64,000 bases of DNA from NCBI GenBank assembly GCA_037042915.1, contig CM073201.1:930001-994000 (forward strand), given 5' to 3'. This document shows positions 1 to 11,096 of this stretch, in pieces. The position numbers and the translations under genes are program-made. The number at the start of each line of letters is the position of its first letter. Position 1 is the first letter of the stretch. This stretch comes from Auricularia sp. M13 (lineage: Eukaryota; Basidiomycota; Agaricomycetes; Auriculariales; Auriculariaceae). The notes below the pieces were generated by a model, which worked only from the letters and a program-made list of their open reading frames with translations, was not told where the DNA came from and made no database searches.

Positions 1-204
1 TCCAAACTAGCCGAGCGATGCACGGATCACTCGCTAGCCACGAGAAACACCTTGTCCTGCGACATTGCGTTGAAAAACCCCTCGAGTCATGCACATGGAA
101 TATCCGGAGTGAATTAAATTCTCAATAAATTTGCCAAGGTTGCAAGCGGGTCTCTTCAATGCGACAGGGTCAATGCGCAGGTTGATGCAGGCGGATGCTA
201 ATTG
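1..204. other. Left-edge flank, no gene seen
   Basis: Short AT-rich host flank with no supported coding region. Its last seven bases (198-204) are the left copy of the target duplication of the adjoining transposon. Confidence 0.6.
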
Positions 205-242
205 TGGGGTCCGGCAATCCGAGCCACCGGAGTTTGCCTCCG
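205..242 (+). repeat. Left terminal inverted repeat, 38 bp
   Basis: Perfect reverse complement of 3963-4000. Identity stops at base 243. The flanking 7-mer 198-204 equals 4001-4007. Confidence 0.9.
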
Positions 243-406
243 AAAGGCCCCGGTTCCGTTATTTCCGCGCGCGTCGTGCCGCGCTGCTTCTCCCTCCACC
301 AAATCGACATCCCTTGCTCCAAAAAATATTTAGCAAGTAGATGTAATGCTATTCTATGTTTCTATAAAGTTTTAGGATACGGTAATAAAAATATCGTTGA
401 ATCCAG

Positions 407-3323
407 TTACAAACCAACCAGTGCCATCTCCTCCTCCTCATCTAAGTCATTTCTATCGTAGTCTAAATCGTCCCCAACGTCCCCAGCGTGCTCCAACTCC
501 TTTTTCTCACCCTGGGGCTCGACTGAGACCTGTGGGCAAGCCGCAGGGTGAGCATCCCAATACTCCAGGATGTGGGTCAGCCATCCATATAACGACGCCT
601 TGACGGCACTCAAAACAGCCTTGGCTTCGGCGGGCCAGGCCTCTTTGATGCCCCTGTGCTTGTGCCATGTGAGCTGATCCCGCAGTTGAGCCACAGTGAT
701 GGCGCGCGCTGCGGGCAGTGCAGAGACTGATCTAAAAAGGACGGTGTCGTCCAACCTCTTCTCCTGCTCCGTCTTCCGTTTCGCCGTCGCAGCCCTCTTC
801 TGTAGCTTGACCTCGCGCTGCTTTCGCTCGTGCTCAGCGCGGCGCACCTTGTCGTGCTTCTCGAGATGCAGCTTCTCTCGCCGCCGGGATTCCGATTTGA
901 CGAGACGCGACGTTGCCCTGCAGAGCTTCTTGAGCTGGTCGTGGCTCCGGTTGTGCCGATACATCGTGACCGCGTTGAAGAACTCGAGCCGCGCGTTGGG
1001 AGCACACAGTATGAATGCACCGTGTTCAGCTAGCTTCCCCTCGTTTGAGTCGTTGGTGGCAGGAACAAAGACCGACTTGAGCAGTTCTGGAGCAGCGCTG
1101 GCAATCTTCCCACCGGCCCTGTACTCCTCGCAGAAGCGCTCAAGCGTCTCGGCAGCACCAGTGAACACAGCATAGATTATACGGAACATGATGTCCCGCT
1201 GGAGACGGCCTGAGCTCAGGAGAAACTGGATGCGGTGAAAGACTCCAGGATTGCGGAAAGGGCGTCCATCGAGAGCAGCCTTTTCGTGCATATCGTCGCA
1301 AAATGGAGCCATGATCAGCAGAGGATTGCAGGCAAGCATGCGGCAGAGCTTTTGCGCTTTCGTGTTGAACGGTCCGAGGTCGAGAGCGTTAACGCCGGGG
1401 GTGCGGATATGCTCCATGTATGGTAAAGAGATGCATTCTCCGAGATACGCGAGGCCAGCTAGCTCGTGGAACGTTGGATCGTCATGCAGAGCGTTGTAGA
1501 CGTTAATCTCGACATTGGTGAAGGCAGGACCAGCAGTCTTCGTGTCCCGAACATGATCCATGAAGTCTACAGTGATTTGTTCATGCAGCAGCAAGAATGT
1601 CGCAGCACCGGTGTAGCAGCCGAAGCGCGTATTGTTGACATCGGGAAGGGTGAGTTCGACAGCGTGCTCCACAGACGCCCAGACCAGAAAGCGGTTCTGG
1701 TAGCCCTTCTTGGGATCCGAGTTCTTGAATAGCATGCCCCAGAGCTGTGCAGCCTTGACACCGCCACGCGTCAGCTTCCCGGCCCGAGACTTCTCGCTGA
1801 CAGCCCCAGCACCCTGCGCAAGCTTTGCGTCTTTGCTGAGCAGCTCTATCGGAGGTGTAAGCCCATGTGTATCCCAGACAAGCATCATGGCCTTGTTGGC
1901 ACCGACGACCATGTTGAGTTCCTTGTGCATACCGCAGCAGGTATGCACAAGGAACTCAATGGTAAACTGCTCCGAATCTGTCATGGAATCAAAGCGGGCT
2001 TGCCCTAGCTCGTCGTAGATGGCATCATACATAGCAACAAGCAGTCTGCGGTGTTTGGACTCGGGAAGGAGCTGCCAGCCAATAGGACCACCGTGCGCAG
2101 CCAGAAGAGCAGAGGATGCCTTGCAAATGACCTCCGCATGTTCCTGAGCCGTCTTCGCACACAGTGTCAGGTTGCCAAGTGCACGAAGCTTCAAGCGCTG
2201 GAGCCAGACTTCGAAATCACGGAACAGCGCCTTCTGGTCGTTAGCGTGGTCCGTCATGAGAGCCTTGACCTTGTGAGCAAACTGAAACACCACGAAAGGC
2301 TGCAGCAAGCCTTCCTGTGTGCTGTTAAAGAAATCGATGCGCTTGGTAATGACGGAATCTATCCAGTCGTGGAACTGCGTCTTCGTCGAGTGATCCGGTG
2401 GCCGGAGCAGACCTGCAAAGAAAGTCTGCCAGGAGCCGTCTGGGCGAGTTACGACGACATGGTGGGACTGGTAGTTAAGACTCTTCCGTGTTGTCCCATC
2501 CGAGCTGAGCACAAGAGCTGTCAGAGCATCAATTTCACCAGTTCCGCGGATACGAAGTTGAAAGCACCGCACACTCCGCCGACTGCATCTCAGACACCAT
2601 GTGAAGCTCAGATATGACCCCTCCTTCCATAACAGCTCGCCGTACAGTCCGATCGCTCGGATTTCCCTTGACGAGAACACCCGCGGCATCACAGACAGTG
2701 GTGATTACCGCCGGGATGAGAGCAGCCGTTACTCGGAGCGCATACAAGTCACGGAAAAGTTCTCGAGCCATATCCGTATAGCTGTTGCGCTGCCTGGGGT
2801 CCCGAAGGTCAAATGTTGTCGCATCTCGGACAGCACGGCGGACAGCACGGCGGGTGGATGCTTCGGCAGACCGGCGGACAGAACGAAGCTCTGAGACCAT
2901 AGACTTGAGCCGGGAGCGCAGATGAGCAACTTCTAGACTAGCTGAGGCAAGCTCCCCTCGTAAGGCATCATTCTGGGCAGTGAGGGCAAGCAACTGGGCA
3001 GAGGCAGCGGCAGCATCGGAGGTGCGGTTGTCAAGAGCGGAAACACGGTCTCGGTGAATCTGGCGGGTCTTGTTGTCACGTTGGGTCAAAAGAGCGTGCT
3101 TGTCTCGCGTCAGAACACGTTTATCAGTGTGCAGGCGGCGGTTCTCGAGCTCCAGCTGGCGGACACGCTTCAGGGCGGCCATATGGACCCGGGAAGAGAC
3201 ACGGCTGGATCTAGACGATTTCGAGCTGCTGGAATGGGTGCTGGCTAGTGAATCACGTGCAGACACGAGATTGGCATGCGCTGCAGCGCGTTTGCGCATC
3301 GTGGATCGTTTAACGCGGCCCAT
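407..3323 (-). CDS. Putative transposase of the TIR element (coiled coil plus DDE-like part)
   Basis: Two exons, 2573-3323 and 407-2517, joined by a proposed 55-nt GT-AG intron (2518-2572). The join gives 953 residues and reads SAESLVLSSDGTT across the splice. Residues about 10-170 are Ser/Arg-rich and then a long heptad-like coiled coil (LELENRRL region). The central part has an Asp in SSDGTT and a Cys-x2-His in CCGMHKELN. The C/D(2)H arrangement is known from RNase-H-fold transposases, so a DDE-type transposase is inferred. A very basic Lys/Arg helix precedes an acidic C-terminus. Start: the ATG at 3323. It is the only long gene inside the TIRs, which supports a mobility role. I do not recognise a named family. 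Confidence 0.7.
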
Positions 3324-3962
3324 GCAGCAGGAGCGGATGGCAAGACGCGTCGACCGGCAAATGCCGAAGCGCGTCGCACCTCGTACCCGCTCTTATCGGT
3401 GAAGGCTCGCTTTCAACGGCTCTAAAGCGTCGTGATATAGGATATATATGTGCATAAAGCCTTCTAGTTCAAATTCTCAGTCAAAAATACCACTGTAGGC
3501 CATGCAGAGCCGTATGTTGTCTGTTTGCTCATATACAAGCAGGTCTGTACAGTGTATTTAGGTTACCTGCATAACTGCAAACACCAGCTTATACTTAAAA
3601 ACGATTTATAGTGACTCAAATGTGAGTTCTGGGTGTGTAGTTCCTATGGTATTGCACAAGCAGCCAAACCCACTGTAATAACTTTGTGATAACACTGCAC
3701 AATAATCCCATGTATTACCATGGGCAATTGCACTATCATTTAGTACTAACTATTGTGACAGATTTGTTTAGCAAGTTTTCCCCGGGTTTCTACCCATCCT
3801 CGGGTCTCAGGAACTCAAGAAGAAAATGTATAATGCAGAATTGGTCTCAATAGTTCAAGATATACTTTAGTCCTCGATTACTTTGAGTCCTTACTAGAAT
3901 TTTTACAGTTGACTCGAGCTGGGTATTGACGGCGGACACGGTCTCCCATACGGAATCAAATC

Positions 3963-4000
3963 CGGAGGCAAACTCCGGTGGCTCGGATTGCCGGACCCCA
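3963..4000 (-). repeat. Right terminal inverted repeat, 38 bp
   Basis: Perfect reverse complement of 205-242. It is followed directly by the second copy of the 7-bp target duplication. Confidence 0.9.
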
Positions 4001-4149
4001 CTAATTGATAACCGAGCGGACACCAATGTAGAATAGTTTAGATCTAGAACCGTCGTTCTAAAGGCCACGCGAAGTCACCGTACACAGCGCACAAATCTAT
4101 ACATATAAACGCACACTCAGACCGAAGACGATCGTCAAGGTTTTCAGCT

Positions 4150-6088
4150 TTATCGGGCATTATACACACGCATCCGCCTGCCGTTGAGTGGTCGATGTCC
4201 ATTGTCAACGGCGACGTCGATATCCATCCCGTCGGACCCCATACGCTGCAGCAGACTCGGCGCGCCGCCCCCGCCGCTGCGTCCGCCTCGTTGGCCAGGG
4301 CCGTTTGAGATGCGCGCACTCAGACTCAGGTTTTTGGGAGTTCCGTTGCTGCGCGCGCTAGCGCTCGCACTGGCACCGGCACGCCCTCGTCCGCTCGCAC
4401 CCGCGTGTACGCCCACGTTGGGCCGCGCACCTGCAATCCCAGCAGCAGGGCTAACGGGTGTGGACGCCAGCATGCGGTTCAACAGCGACGGTGGCGCGCT
4501 GCGGCTCCCCGCGCGGTCGCGGTCGATGTCGATGCGCGCCACAAGGGGTGGTGGCGGCGGCGTCTTCTCCCTCACCGAGGGCGACGAGTCCGCGCGCATG
4601 CGCTTCGTGAGCGGGTGGTCGGACCCGGGCACGGCGTCCAACATCGCCTGGCGGAACAGGCCGCCCGGCCCGCGGGGCACGGGAGTGGGCTCGGACGCCT
4701 TGCGCTTGAGCGAGATGGGTTTTGAACTGGACGCGGACAGCGCGGGGCGGACGGGCACGGGCGGCGGGTCCAGCACGAGCTTGATCTGCCGCAGCGCGTC
4801 GCCGGCCGTGTTGCGCGGCTCGCTCTCCGCCTGCTGCTGCAGCATGCGCCAGGCGGGCACCAGCGGCGGCGGGCAGGCTGTCCCACGCTATTTTGCGAAG
4901 AGGTTAGGGCGCGCGAGCTGCGTTCGACTTGAGGTTGAAGCGTACCGTGATAAACGCATTTGCCAATTGGTGCACGACCGTCCACATCTCGGGTCCACTA
5001 GCGCGCGCAAGCGTCTGGTCGGATTAGAATATGTGGGACAGACAGACAAGAACGCTTTCACCTCAATAATGAAGCCCGAGTTGTCAAGCGCCTCGTCGCG
5101 CTCTGTGACTGGGACCCTGGGGTCGGAGAGGGCGGTAAAGTAGAAGGTGAGCACTTTGAACTGCACGTCGGGTGTGAGCCGAGTGAGTGTGTTCTTTGTC
5201 AAAAGAAATGTCGCTGAAACAGCATCAACACAAGACCTGAATAGAAGCAGCATGAGTCCCACCGTTAAATCGTATAAATGGAACACCAGGGACGCGGCTT
5301 GCAGACTCGAGCAAAGGTAGAGTGGTGGGGAGCGTAAGCGGATTTTTCGCGCGTAGGTCGCTTTTGAGAGCGTTCTTGCAGTGCTCAAGGAGAATATCAA
5401 GCAGCTGGGCACGGTAAGGCTGGCCTGGCGCAAATGAATCGAGCGGGAGTAGCAACGTCTCTGCGATTTGTGCAGCCTCTTGTGGTGTCGACTTGGGCAG
5501 CACGCGCAGTAGCCCGTCGCGGAAAACGGTCTGAGCCTCGCTCTGGGGGCTGCCACGGACGTGCCCCATGATGGGATCGCGGCCCTGGCGCAGGAAGAAG
5601 TCGAGGACGAGCTTGCGGAGGTCGGCAGCGGCGTGGTCGCACATGACCGAGAGAGCAGCGGCGGCGTCAATGTGAATGTGGTCGATGAGGGCGTGGGTGA
5701 TGACATCGAGCTCGACGGCGTCGTCGCTCTGGAGCAGCTGGAGCAGGACGTCCGTGTTGCGCTTCGTCCACTTGCCGTCCTCGCGGCTGAGCTCGACGAT
5801 GGCGCGGTAGCCGGCGATGCGCACGCTCTGCTCGCTGTCCTCGCAGATGTCGTAGACGGCGTTGATGACCTCGTCCTCGAGCGACGGAAAGTCCCTGAAG
5901 AAATATCGCAGGTTTTCGGCCACCAGGCGCTTCACACTGCCGTACGGCGACTTGCTCAGCGCCGTGAGTCGCTTCAGCGCGTCCTTGCGCAGCGCCCCCT
6001 GCGGTTCTCGCGGTCGCGCCGCTGCCGCCTTCGCCAGCAGCACGCGCGTCGACGCCTCGACCTCGGCGGCGCTCTGCGTGAACGACAT
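4150..6088 (-). CDS. API5 (apoptosis inhibitory protein 5) family protein
   Basis: Four exons: 5287-6088, 5062-5213, 4946-5014 and 4150-4887, total 1761 nt (586 residues). Introns are 73, 47 and 58 nt; the last two have CTAAT/CTAAC branch sites. The N-terminal half is an alpha-helical HEAT-like repeat array with family-typical stretches (RLVAENLRYFFRDFPSLEDE, CEDSEQSVRIAGYRAI) and TVVHQLANAFIT at the third exon. The C-terminus (about 350 onward) is disordered, Pro/Ser/Arg/Gly-rich, with basic NLS-like patches (LKRKASE, TKRMRADS). Animal API5 is a nuclear protein that opposes E2F-driven apoptosis; fungal homologues are little studied. Start: the ATG at 6088, since the longer frame to 6190 begins without an ATG. 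The first intron is the least certain. Confidence 0.82.
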
Positions 6089-7473
6089 GTGGCTGCTGTC
6101 TGAGCACAAGAGCGATTGGCGGACTTTGGACGCGGCAACGCTTCTTTGTTCCGCAATCCCCGACAAAGCATCCTGGTTATTTTGGTTCAAGCCCTGCCGT
6201 TTCTCATTTCTAGGGTTTCAGAATAGTGACACCTCATCGTTTTAAGCTCACTGTCGGATGGCGATTCCGGACTGGCTTCTCGGAACTCCGCGACGCGACC
6301 CAAAACCGACTTCACGGCAGCGCAAGTACATGCCCTAGAAAAAAGCGCGCACGTCTCATAGCGCGTGACCTTGAACGTGGTTCGCTTTTCTTGCGCTAGG
6401 GCCTACTTACGAGCGGACATTACCAGACAGAGGCAAAGATTTCCAGCCGGCGTTGCTAGCCTCAGCCAGGATGCGAAAGCCTGGCTCTTTATGTGCTCTT
6501 CACAGACGCTCGGTCTGTGTGACGTACGCTGGTACTAGAGTGCGCATTTCATGACCGCAGCGTCCTTCTCTTCGCCACCATCCGTCGGCTGGTTGTCGTC
6601 CTTGACGCTTTGTAACGCGTTTCGCTCGTCACTGGTGCCTGATCTTGCAGAAATTTGTTTTCTTCTTGCTCTTCACCGCTCATTTTCTGATACCCGAATC
6701 GAGGAGCCACTGTTGCCTTTGGGGATTTTTTTTTTTTCGCGGTCCCTGGCGCTTTTCCTCAAAGCTCCACGAGCAGTAACTCAGACTTGCGGCTCGGAGA
6801 AGGTGACTGTCTCGCAGCTGCACCGAACTTTCACTGAAAGGTCCGGTCAGTTGCAGCCTCATAATTCTTCATGACACCAGTGGCTACCTGACTTGTCCTT
6901 CGGAGAATAGGTGACTGAGAAGAACACGGAAACTCGTGGATCGCCTGCTACCATCTGGTCCTGGCTTGACTGCCCTATTGTTGTCTTCCCCCGAGTATCC
7001 TCTGCCGGCTTGCCTTTTGCGCGATTCGAAGGCTGACACTTCTGCTCTGTGCAATCGCAACTCAAAAGGCTTGATGGCTGAGCACTCCGAGTTTTGCTGG
7101 GACTACTACATCCACTCCGGCTGCCTCCAGGACGTGGACAGATGCAACCATCTTTCATGATGCAGACTTTCAGCGATCCGGCTTGTGTTCTAATCTTCTA
7201 ACCGCGCCTTGCATTATGGCGAGGGCGACAGGGGTTCCAGGATTACATATGACCTATATTCAATTATTCGGGGAACCGGTCCATCCATGCGAGAGCACAA
7301 TAGTGCCAGTTTGACAGTTGCCATCTCTAGCGCCTCGAACTGAGGAGGATGCTGATTTCGATGTCCGCGCTTCGTCGCTTTGCAGCAGGCGTCCATTGCT
7401 TTCGTCCCCGCCATCGCCGCTTCTCAGGCAGCCACTCGTCTCGTCTATTGACGCCCGGTAGCGGAGTCTCACC
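6089..7473. other. Intergenic region between API5-like and F-box genes
   Basis: 1.4 kb with only short unsupported frames. It includes a T-run near 6727. It must hold the promoter of the minus-strand API5-like gene and of the plus-strand F-box gene, but no clear TATA box was picked out. Confidence 0.5.
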
Positions 7474-8347
7474 ATGGGCATTAATCTGGTGTCCATCGAG
7501 CAGTCTCCAGCTCCGATGCCGGCGCAGGTCAACAACGACCTTCCGGTCCTCCGTATGCCTCACGAGCTTTTCCATAGGACCTTCTCGTACTTGTCCCTCC
7601 TGGATCTCTTCCGCGCTGCATTGGTGTGCAGAGCCTGGAGGTCGTCGCTGTTGAACGCGCCGCATCTTTGGGGGTATCTATACCTATCAGCAGGACACTG
7701 TCCCTATCTCGTACGAACTACTCACGCTTCTGCTCGACCGGGGCGGCTCAGTTCCACTTACACTCTATCTCGACCTCCCGGACGTACTCGAGCATACCCC
7801 AAAGGTCATCCGGGTGGACGGCCTTGACACCATTTTCGATCCTCGGATAGACGTCAACAAGACGGTCCCCGCACTGCTTATCAAACACATGCCCCGTATG
7901 CAGTCACTCTCACTGGATCTAGAGTCATGGTCGGGGACAGGCTGGAGCGATCTACTTCGGACGCCGGCGCCCATTCTCAGGTGGTTCCGCATCCACATGT
8001 ACTTCGAGGACCGTGACACTGCGCCACTTCCGGTCAATCTATTCGGCGACGCAGCCCCCCAGCTCCACAATATGGACCTTCTGTGGACGCATATACCACC
8101 AATCGCTGGTCAGGTGATGACTGACGTCGCGAGGCTCTACTACCAGTGTGCCGTATCTCTCACGCAGAGTGACGATGGTCTCGTATTACCTGCCACGAAT
8201 AATCTGCAATATCTGACACTGGTGTCGCCGCCTGATTCACCCAAGCAGTTTGACGCACTGCGGGGCTTACATCTGCGCCGATTGCAGACGTATAGCGACA
8301 AGGCTGTCCGTCCTTTCTTGGAGATCTTTTCTCGCATAGACCATATA

Positions 8348-8690
8348 CAGTGACGGAAATAAATATTTGTACACCCCGATTTGAGCGACTTTGTATGCAC
8401 AGCTTTGCAACTCCATAGTAAGCTATCCTCCCACTAATCATGGATGTCAAGTGCAAGTATCTAAGCTATCATTTGGTTATTGACCCTTGTCAATTGAGTG
8501 GCTTGTTCTCGAGCTATAGTTGAAATACTGAGAAACCTATATACATACGAATCAAGCCGCCAATTCCGACCTGAGACAGGGTGCACTAAGAAACTTTTTT
8601 CAGTAGCATATGAGAGGGTATAGTAGATGAACATGCTGGTGGAATTGACCTGCGGGCCTGTGCTCTGGCGCTTGGCCCCAATGAACATGA
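8348..8690 (+). repeat. Left arm of the foldback MITE (343 bp)
   Basis: Inverted copy of 8866-9208; the match ends at the ...ATGAACATGA boundary. A transcript across both arms would form a hairpin of more than 300 bp. Confidence 0.9.
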
Positions 8691-8865
8691 CTGTTAGAAC
8701 ACCGAAAAGTTGACCTCCCTGCAGACGACCAGGGAGTGTGTTTCATACCACCTGCCCACCACTGTGGGTAGATATTCTTGAGTCAATTATGATGAACAAT
8801 TTTGAAAGTTGGGAGGTGAAATGGAGATTTTCAACAGGGTAGTCAAGTTTTGGGTGTTATGAGAA

Positions 8866-9208
8866 TCATGTTCATTGGGGCCAAGCGCCAGAGCACAGGC
8901 CCGCAGGTCAATTCCACCAGCATGTTCATCTACTATACCCTCTCATATGCTACTGAAAAAAGTTTCTTAGTGCACCCTGTCTCAGGTCGGAATTGGCGGC
9001 TTGATTCGTATGTATATAGGTTTCTCAGTATTTCAACTATAGCTCGAGAACAAGCCACCCAATTGACAAGGGTCAATAACCAAATGATAGCTTAGATACT
9101 TGCACTTGACATCCATGATTAGTGGGAGGATAGCTTACTATGGAGTTGCAAAACTGTGCATACAAAGTCGCTCAAATCGGGGTGTTCGAATATTTATTTC
9201 CGTCACTG
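8866..9208 (-). repeat. Right arm of the foldback MITE (343 bp)
   Basis: Inverted copy of 8348-8690, ending CCGTCACTG before the TA duplication at 9209. Confidence 0.9.
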
Positions 9209-9647
9209 TATGCCTCAGCGCTCTTACTGCGCACTCTTCGTATCAAGCTCAGACAGACATGGACTGGGATTTGGTCTTCCGCACGGTACACTCTCGTGAT
9301 TATGTTCGGTCCCTTGAGATCGGTTACCGGCGCTGCCTTCTCCCTGATATGGACCATGTGGCAGACATCGAGGACGCTCCCTACTTTGCGGTCAGGTTGG
9401 ACGGCCAGGATGTTGTCGTCGATCTCATATACGATACCCTGACGTATCTCCTCATCAACCTACCAGTGGCGGATCTCATGCCCCACCTCCGCCGGCTTGC
9501 TGTCCTCAGATCCCACTGGCACATGTTCGACACTGACCAGCTGCCCGCCTTGGAGGAGCTGACGCTATTCATCGCCCCTGGCGACGAGGTATGCAATGAG
9601 GAGGATTTCCTACCTGTGCCTATTGGCCCTATTCCGCGCGAAGGCCC

Positions 9648-10066
9648 CAAGGGGTGGTGATCGGCAAAATCCGGTACATTACGTTAGCATGGATGGGTCC
9701 TTCGCCCGAGGCTTGCAGAGGTTGCCGACCCCTGACTCCGGCGGAGCCGGAGGCATCTAGGGACCTCCGGCAGTCATATTCTCTGTCAGAGTGTGATCAG
9801 AGAGGTAAAAAGGCTTGGCTAGACATTAATTTGGAGCTTTCACAAGGCCGGACAGTTATTCAATACACACTGCATGCAGTGAACACGTGCTCGCTTCCGC
9901 GATGATCACGTGATCACAGCTCGCGGACATCAGATCCGGACCAATTCGGAGTCAAATCCGCGGTTTCGGAGGTAAATCCGCGGAAATAGGATGGATGGGT
10001 TTCCCTTCGGTGGCTTGCAGCGGTTACCGACCCGGTGCCGTTGGTTTTGCTTCCGGTCACCCCTTG
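9648..10066. mobile_element. Non-autonomous hAT-like element, 419 bp
   Basis: The ends are CAAGGGGTG (9648) and CACCCCTTG (10066), a 9-bp TIR with looser similarity further inward. The 8-mer GAAGGCCC flanks both sides (9640-9647 and 10067-10074), the duplication size of hAT elements. Inside is a degenerate direct repeat of about 40 bp (GGATGGGT...GGCTTGCAG, near 9689 and 9990). There is no transposase. It lies in the F-box gene, whose frame is restored when the element and one 8-mer are removed. Confidence 0.85.
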
Positions 10067-10405
10067 GAAGGCCCGTACCGGCACATTATCACGCAGCTAC
10101 GCCTCGTACGCGTGAATGATAACATTCAAGGCCTAAACCCTGCACACACGCCGGATATACCATCTCCCCTGCCCGTCTCCACCGCCCACATTCAATTTTT
10201 CATCAGCAGGACCATTGCTGCTGGCGCGATGCAGCGCCTTATCCTCGATGGTTTCCGGGCGCCCCCAGACGACCTCAAGGCGCTGTGTGCTGCTATCCCC
10301 AATTTGCAGGTCGCATTCGAGGTGTCTGCAGCATATCTTGAGGCGGACGATTGTGGTCCCTGGAAGTCGTTCTTTCCCTGTGAGGATACTTTCGATTTGA
10401 ACTAG

Positions 10406-11096
10406 TGACGTCCAAATGAAGCTTTACTTCCTTGAAGCCCATGCTGCTGTGCGGTGACGTGCGTCTCGCCCATGAAGCTGCCCGGCATCGGCGTATTTCG
10501 AGGTCCTACTGTCTGACAGTAGGTTCTGGGCGATGTACAGCTCTTCGCAAAGCAGCATTGGCAATAACAAGGTCTATGACCAACTTTCCTTGTGGCTGAT
10601 GCGACGCGGGTGCAGGCGACGAAGACGCAGGTGTAAACGTAGGAAGAAGCGTTAAAGACTGGCTGGTCCCATAATGAAGACAGATGCATTCATGAACCAA
10701 TCAATCGGTGTGAACATAGGATCGCAAGCACTCTGGTCCCAGCGGTTATTGCAAAAGGAATACCAGATCCACAGCAACCAGGATTCCTGCAGGCCAGCAG
10801 TTGCAAAATTGCAGGGGCCAAGGCAGTGCGCGCGATTTGCAAGCGGTGCTGGCCAGTCCATCCGGAAAACGTGCGCAGTGCGGTCATCAGTCACATTATC
10901 AGTCCCAGAGCATTGCATTGCGTCCAGCGCGCACGCAGTTGCGAACTTGAACGAGGTAACCGGGAATGTAGGAGGTCAAGGGCATCATCGGCTATGCGCG
11001 GCGGCGCGCCCGAGTTTCATTCTCCCGCCACCGCCTGCTGCCGTCCGATGTACCCATCCAGGCACTGTCCGTGACCACCAATAATCCCCAAAGAAT
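10406..11096. other. Intergenic region, nothing recognised
   Basis: 0.7 kb between the broken F-box gene and the UIM-motif gene. Only short frames without coding character were seen. Confidence 0.5.

Larger units (their letters stand above)
205..4000. mobile_element. DNA transposon with 38-bp TIRs, unassigned superfamily
   Basis: The outer 38 bases at 205-242 are the exact reverse complement of 3963-4000 (ends TGGGGTCCGG...CCGGACCCCA). The 7-mer CTAATTG flanks both ends directly (198-204 and 4001-4007), as expected for a target-site duplication. The 3.8-kb interior carries one long minus-strand gene and an AT-richer non-coding part (3324-3962). A perfect TIR plus an intact duplication suggests a fairly recent insertion. 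The superfamily is not assigned: a 7-bp duplication is not typical of the common families, and the encoded protein is not one I can name. It lies 150 bp past the stop of the API5-like gene. Confidence 0.88.
8348..9208. mobile_element. Foldback MITE, Tc1/mariner-like, 861 bp
   Basis: The element starts CAGTGACGGAAATAAATATT and ends with its inverted copy. It is flanked by TA on each side (8346-8347 and 9209-9210), the classic Tc1/mariner duplication. The arms are 343 bp each (8348-8690 and 8866-9208) and nearly identical, with only a few differences seen by eye. The 175-bp centre is itself a weaker inverted repeat. No transposase frame is present; the two mirrored 75-81-residue frames are only the two arms read outward. 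It is non-autonomous and young judging from arm identity, and it sits inside the coding region of an F-box gene. Confidence 0.92.
7474..10405 (+). pseudogene. F-box protein gene broken by two MITE insertions and a frame change
   Basis: The N-terminus has an F-box: residues about 28-66, with LPVLRMPHELFHRTFSYLSL and CRAWRSSLLNAPHLW. F-box proteins are substrate adaptors of SCF ubiquitin ligases; the rest resembles the leucine-rich tails of basidiomycete F-box proteins. Coding segments are 7474-about 7695, about 7696-8347, 9211-9647 and 10075-10405. A foldback MITE interrupts the frame at 8348. Joined through one TA copy it reads SRIDHICLSALTAH. A hAT-like MITE interrupts at 9648; joined through one 8-bp copy it reads REGPYRHII. 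A separate one-base frame change near 7695 (after HLWGYLYL) has no plausible intron. The stop is at 10405. Probably non-functional, although splicing out of MITE sequence cannot be excluded. Confidence 0.85.

Noticed and set aside
407-2692. Opposite-strand frames within the TIR element (e.g. 696-1175, 2051-2617)
   Set aside because: They are shadows of the long minus-strand gene, without domains or splice support.
7674-7700. A 20-nt intron in the F-box gene to explain the frame change
   Set aside because: It is shorter than any intron seen in the window and does not lead into the needed frame.
8461-9095. Two mirrored small frames of 75 and 81 residues
   Set aside because: They are the same sequence read from the two MITE arms and show no transposase motif.
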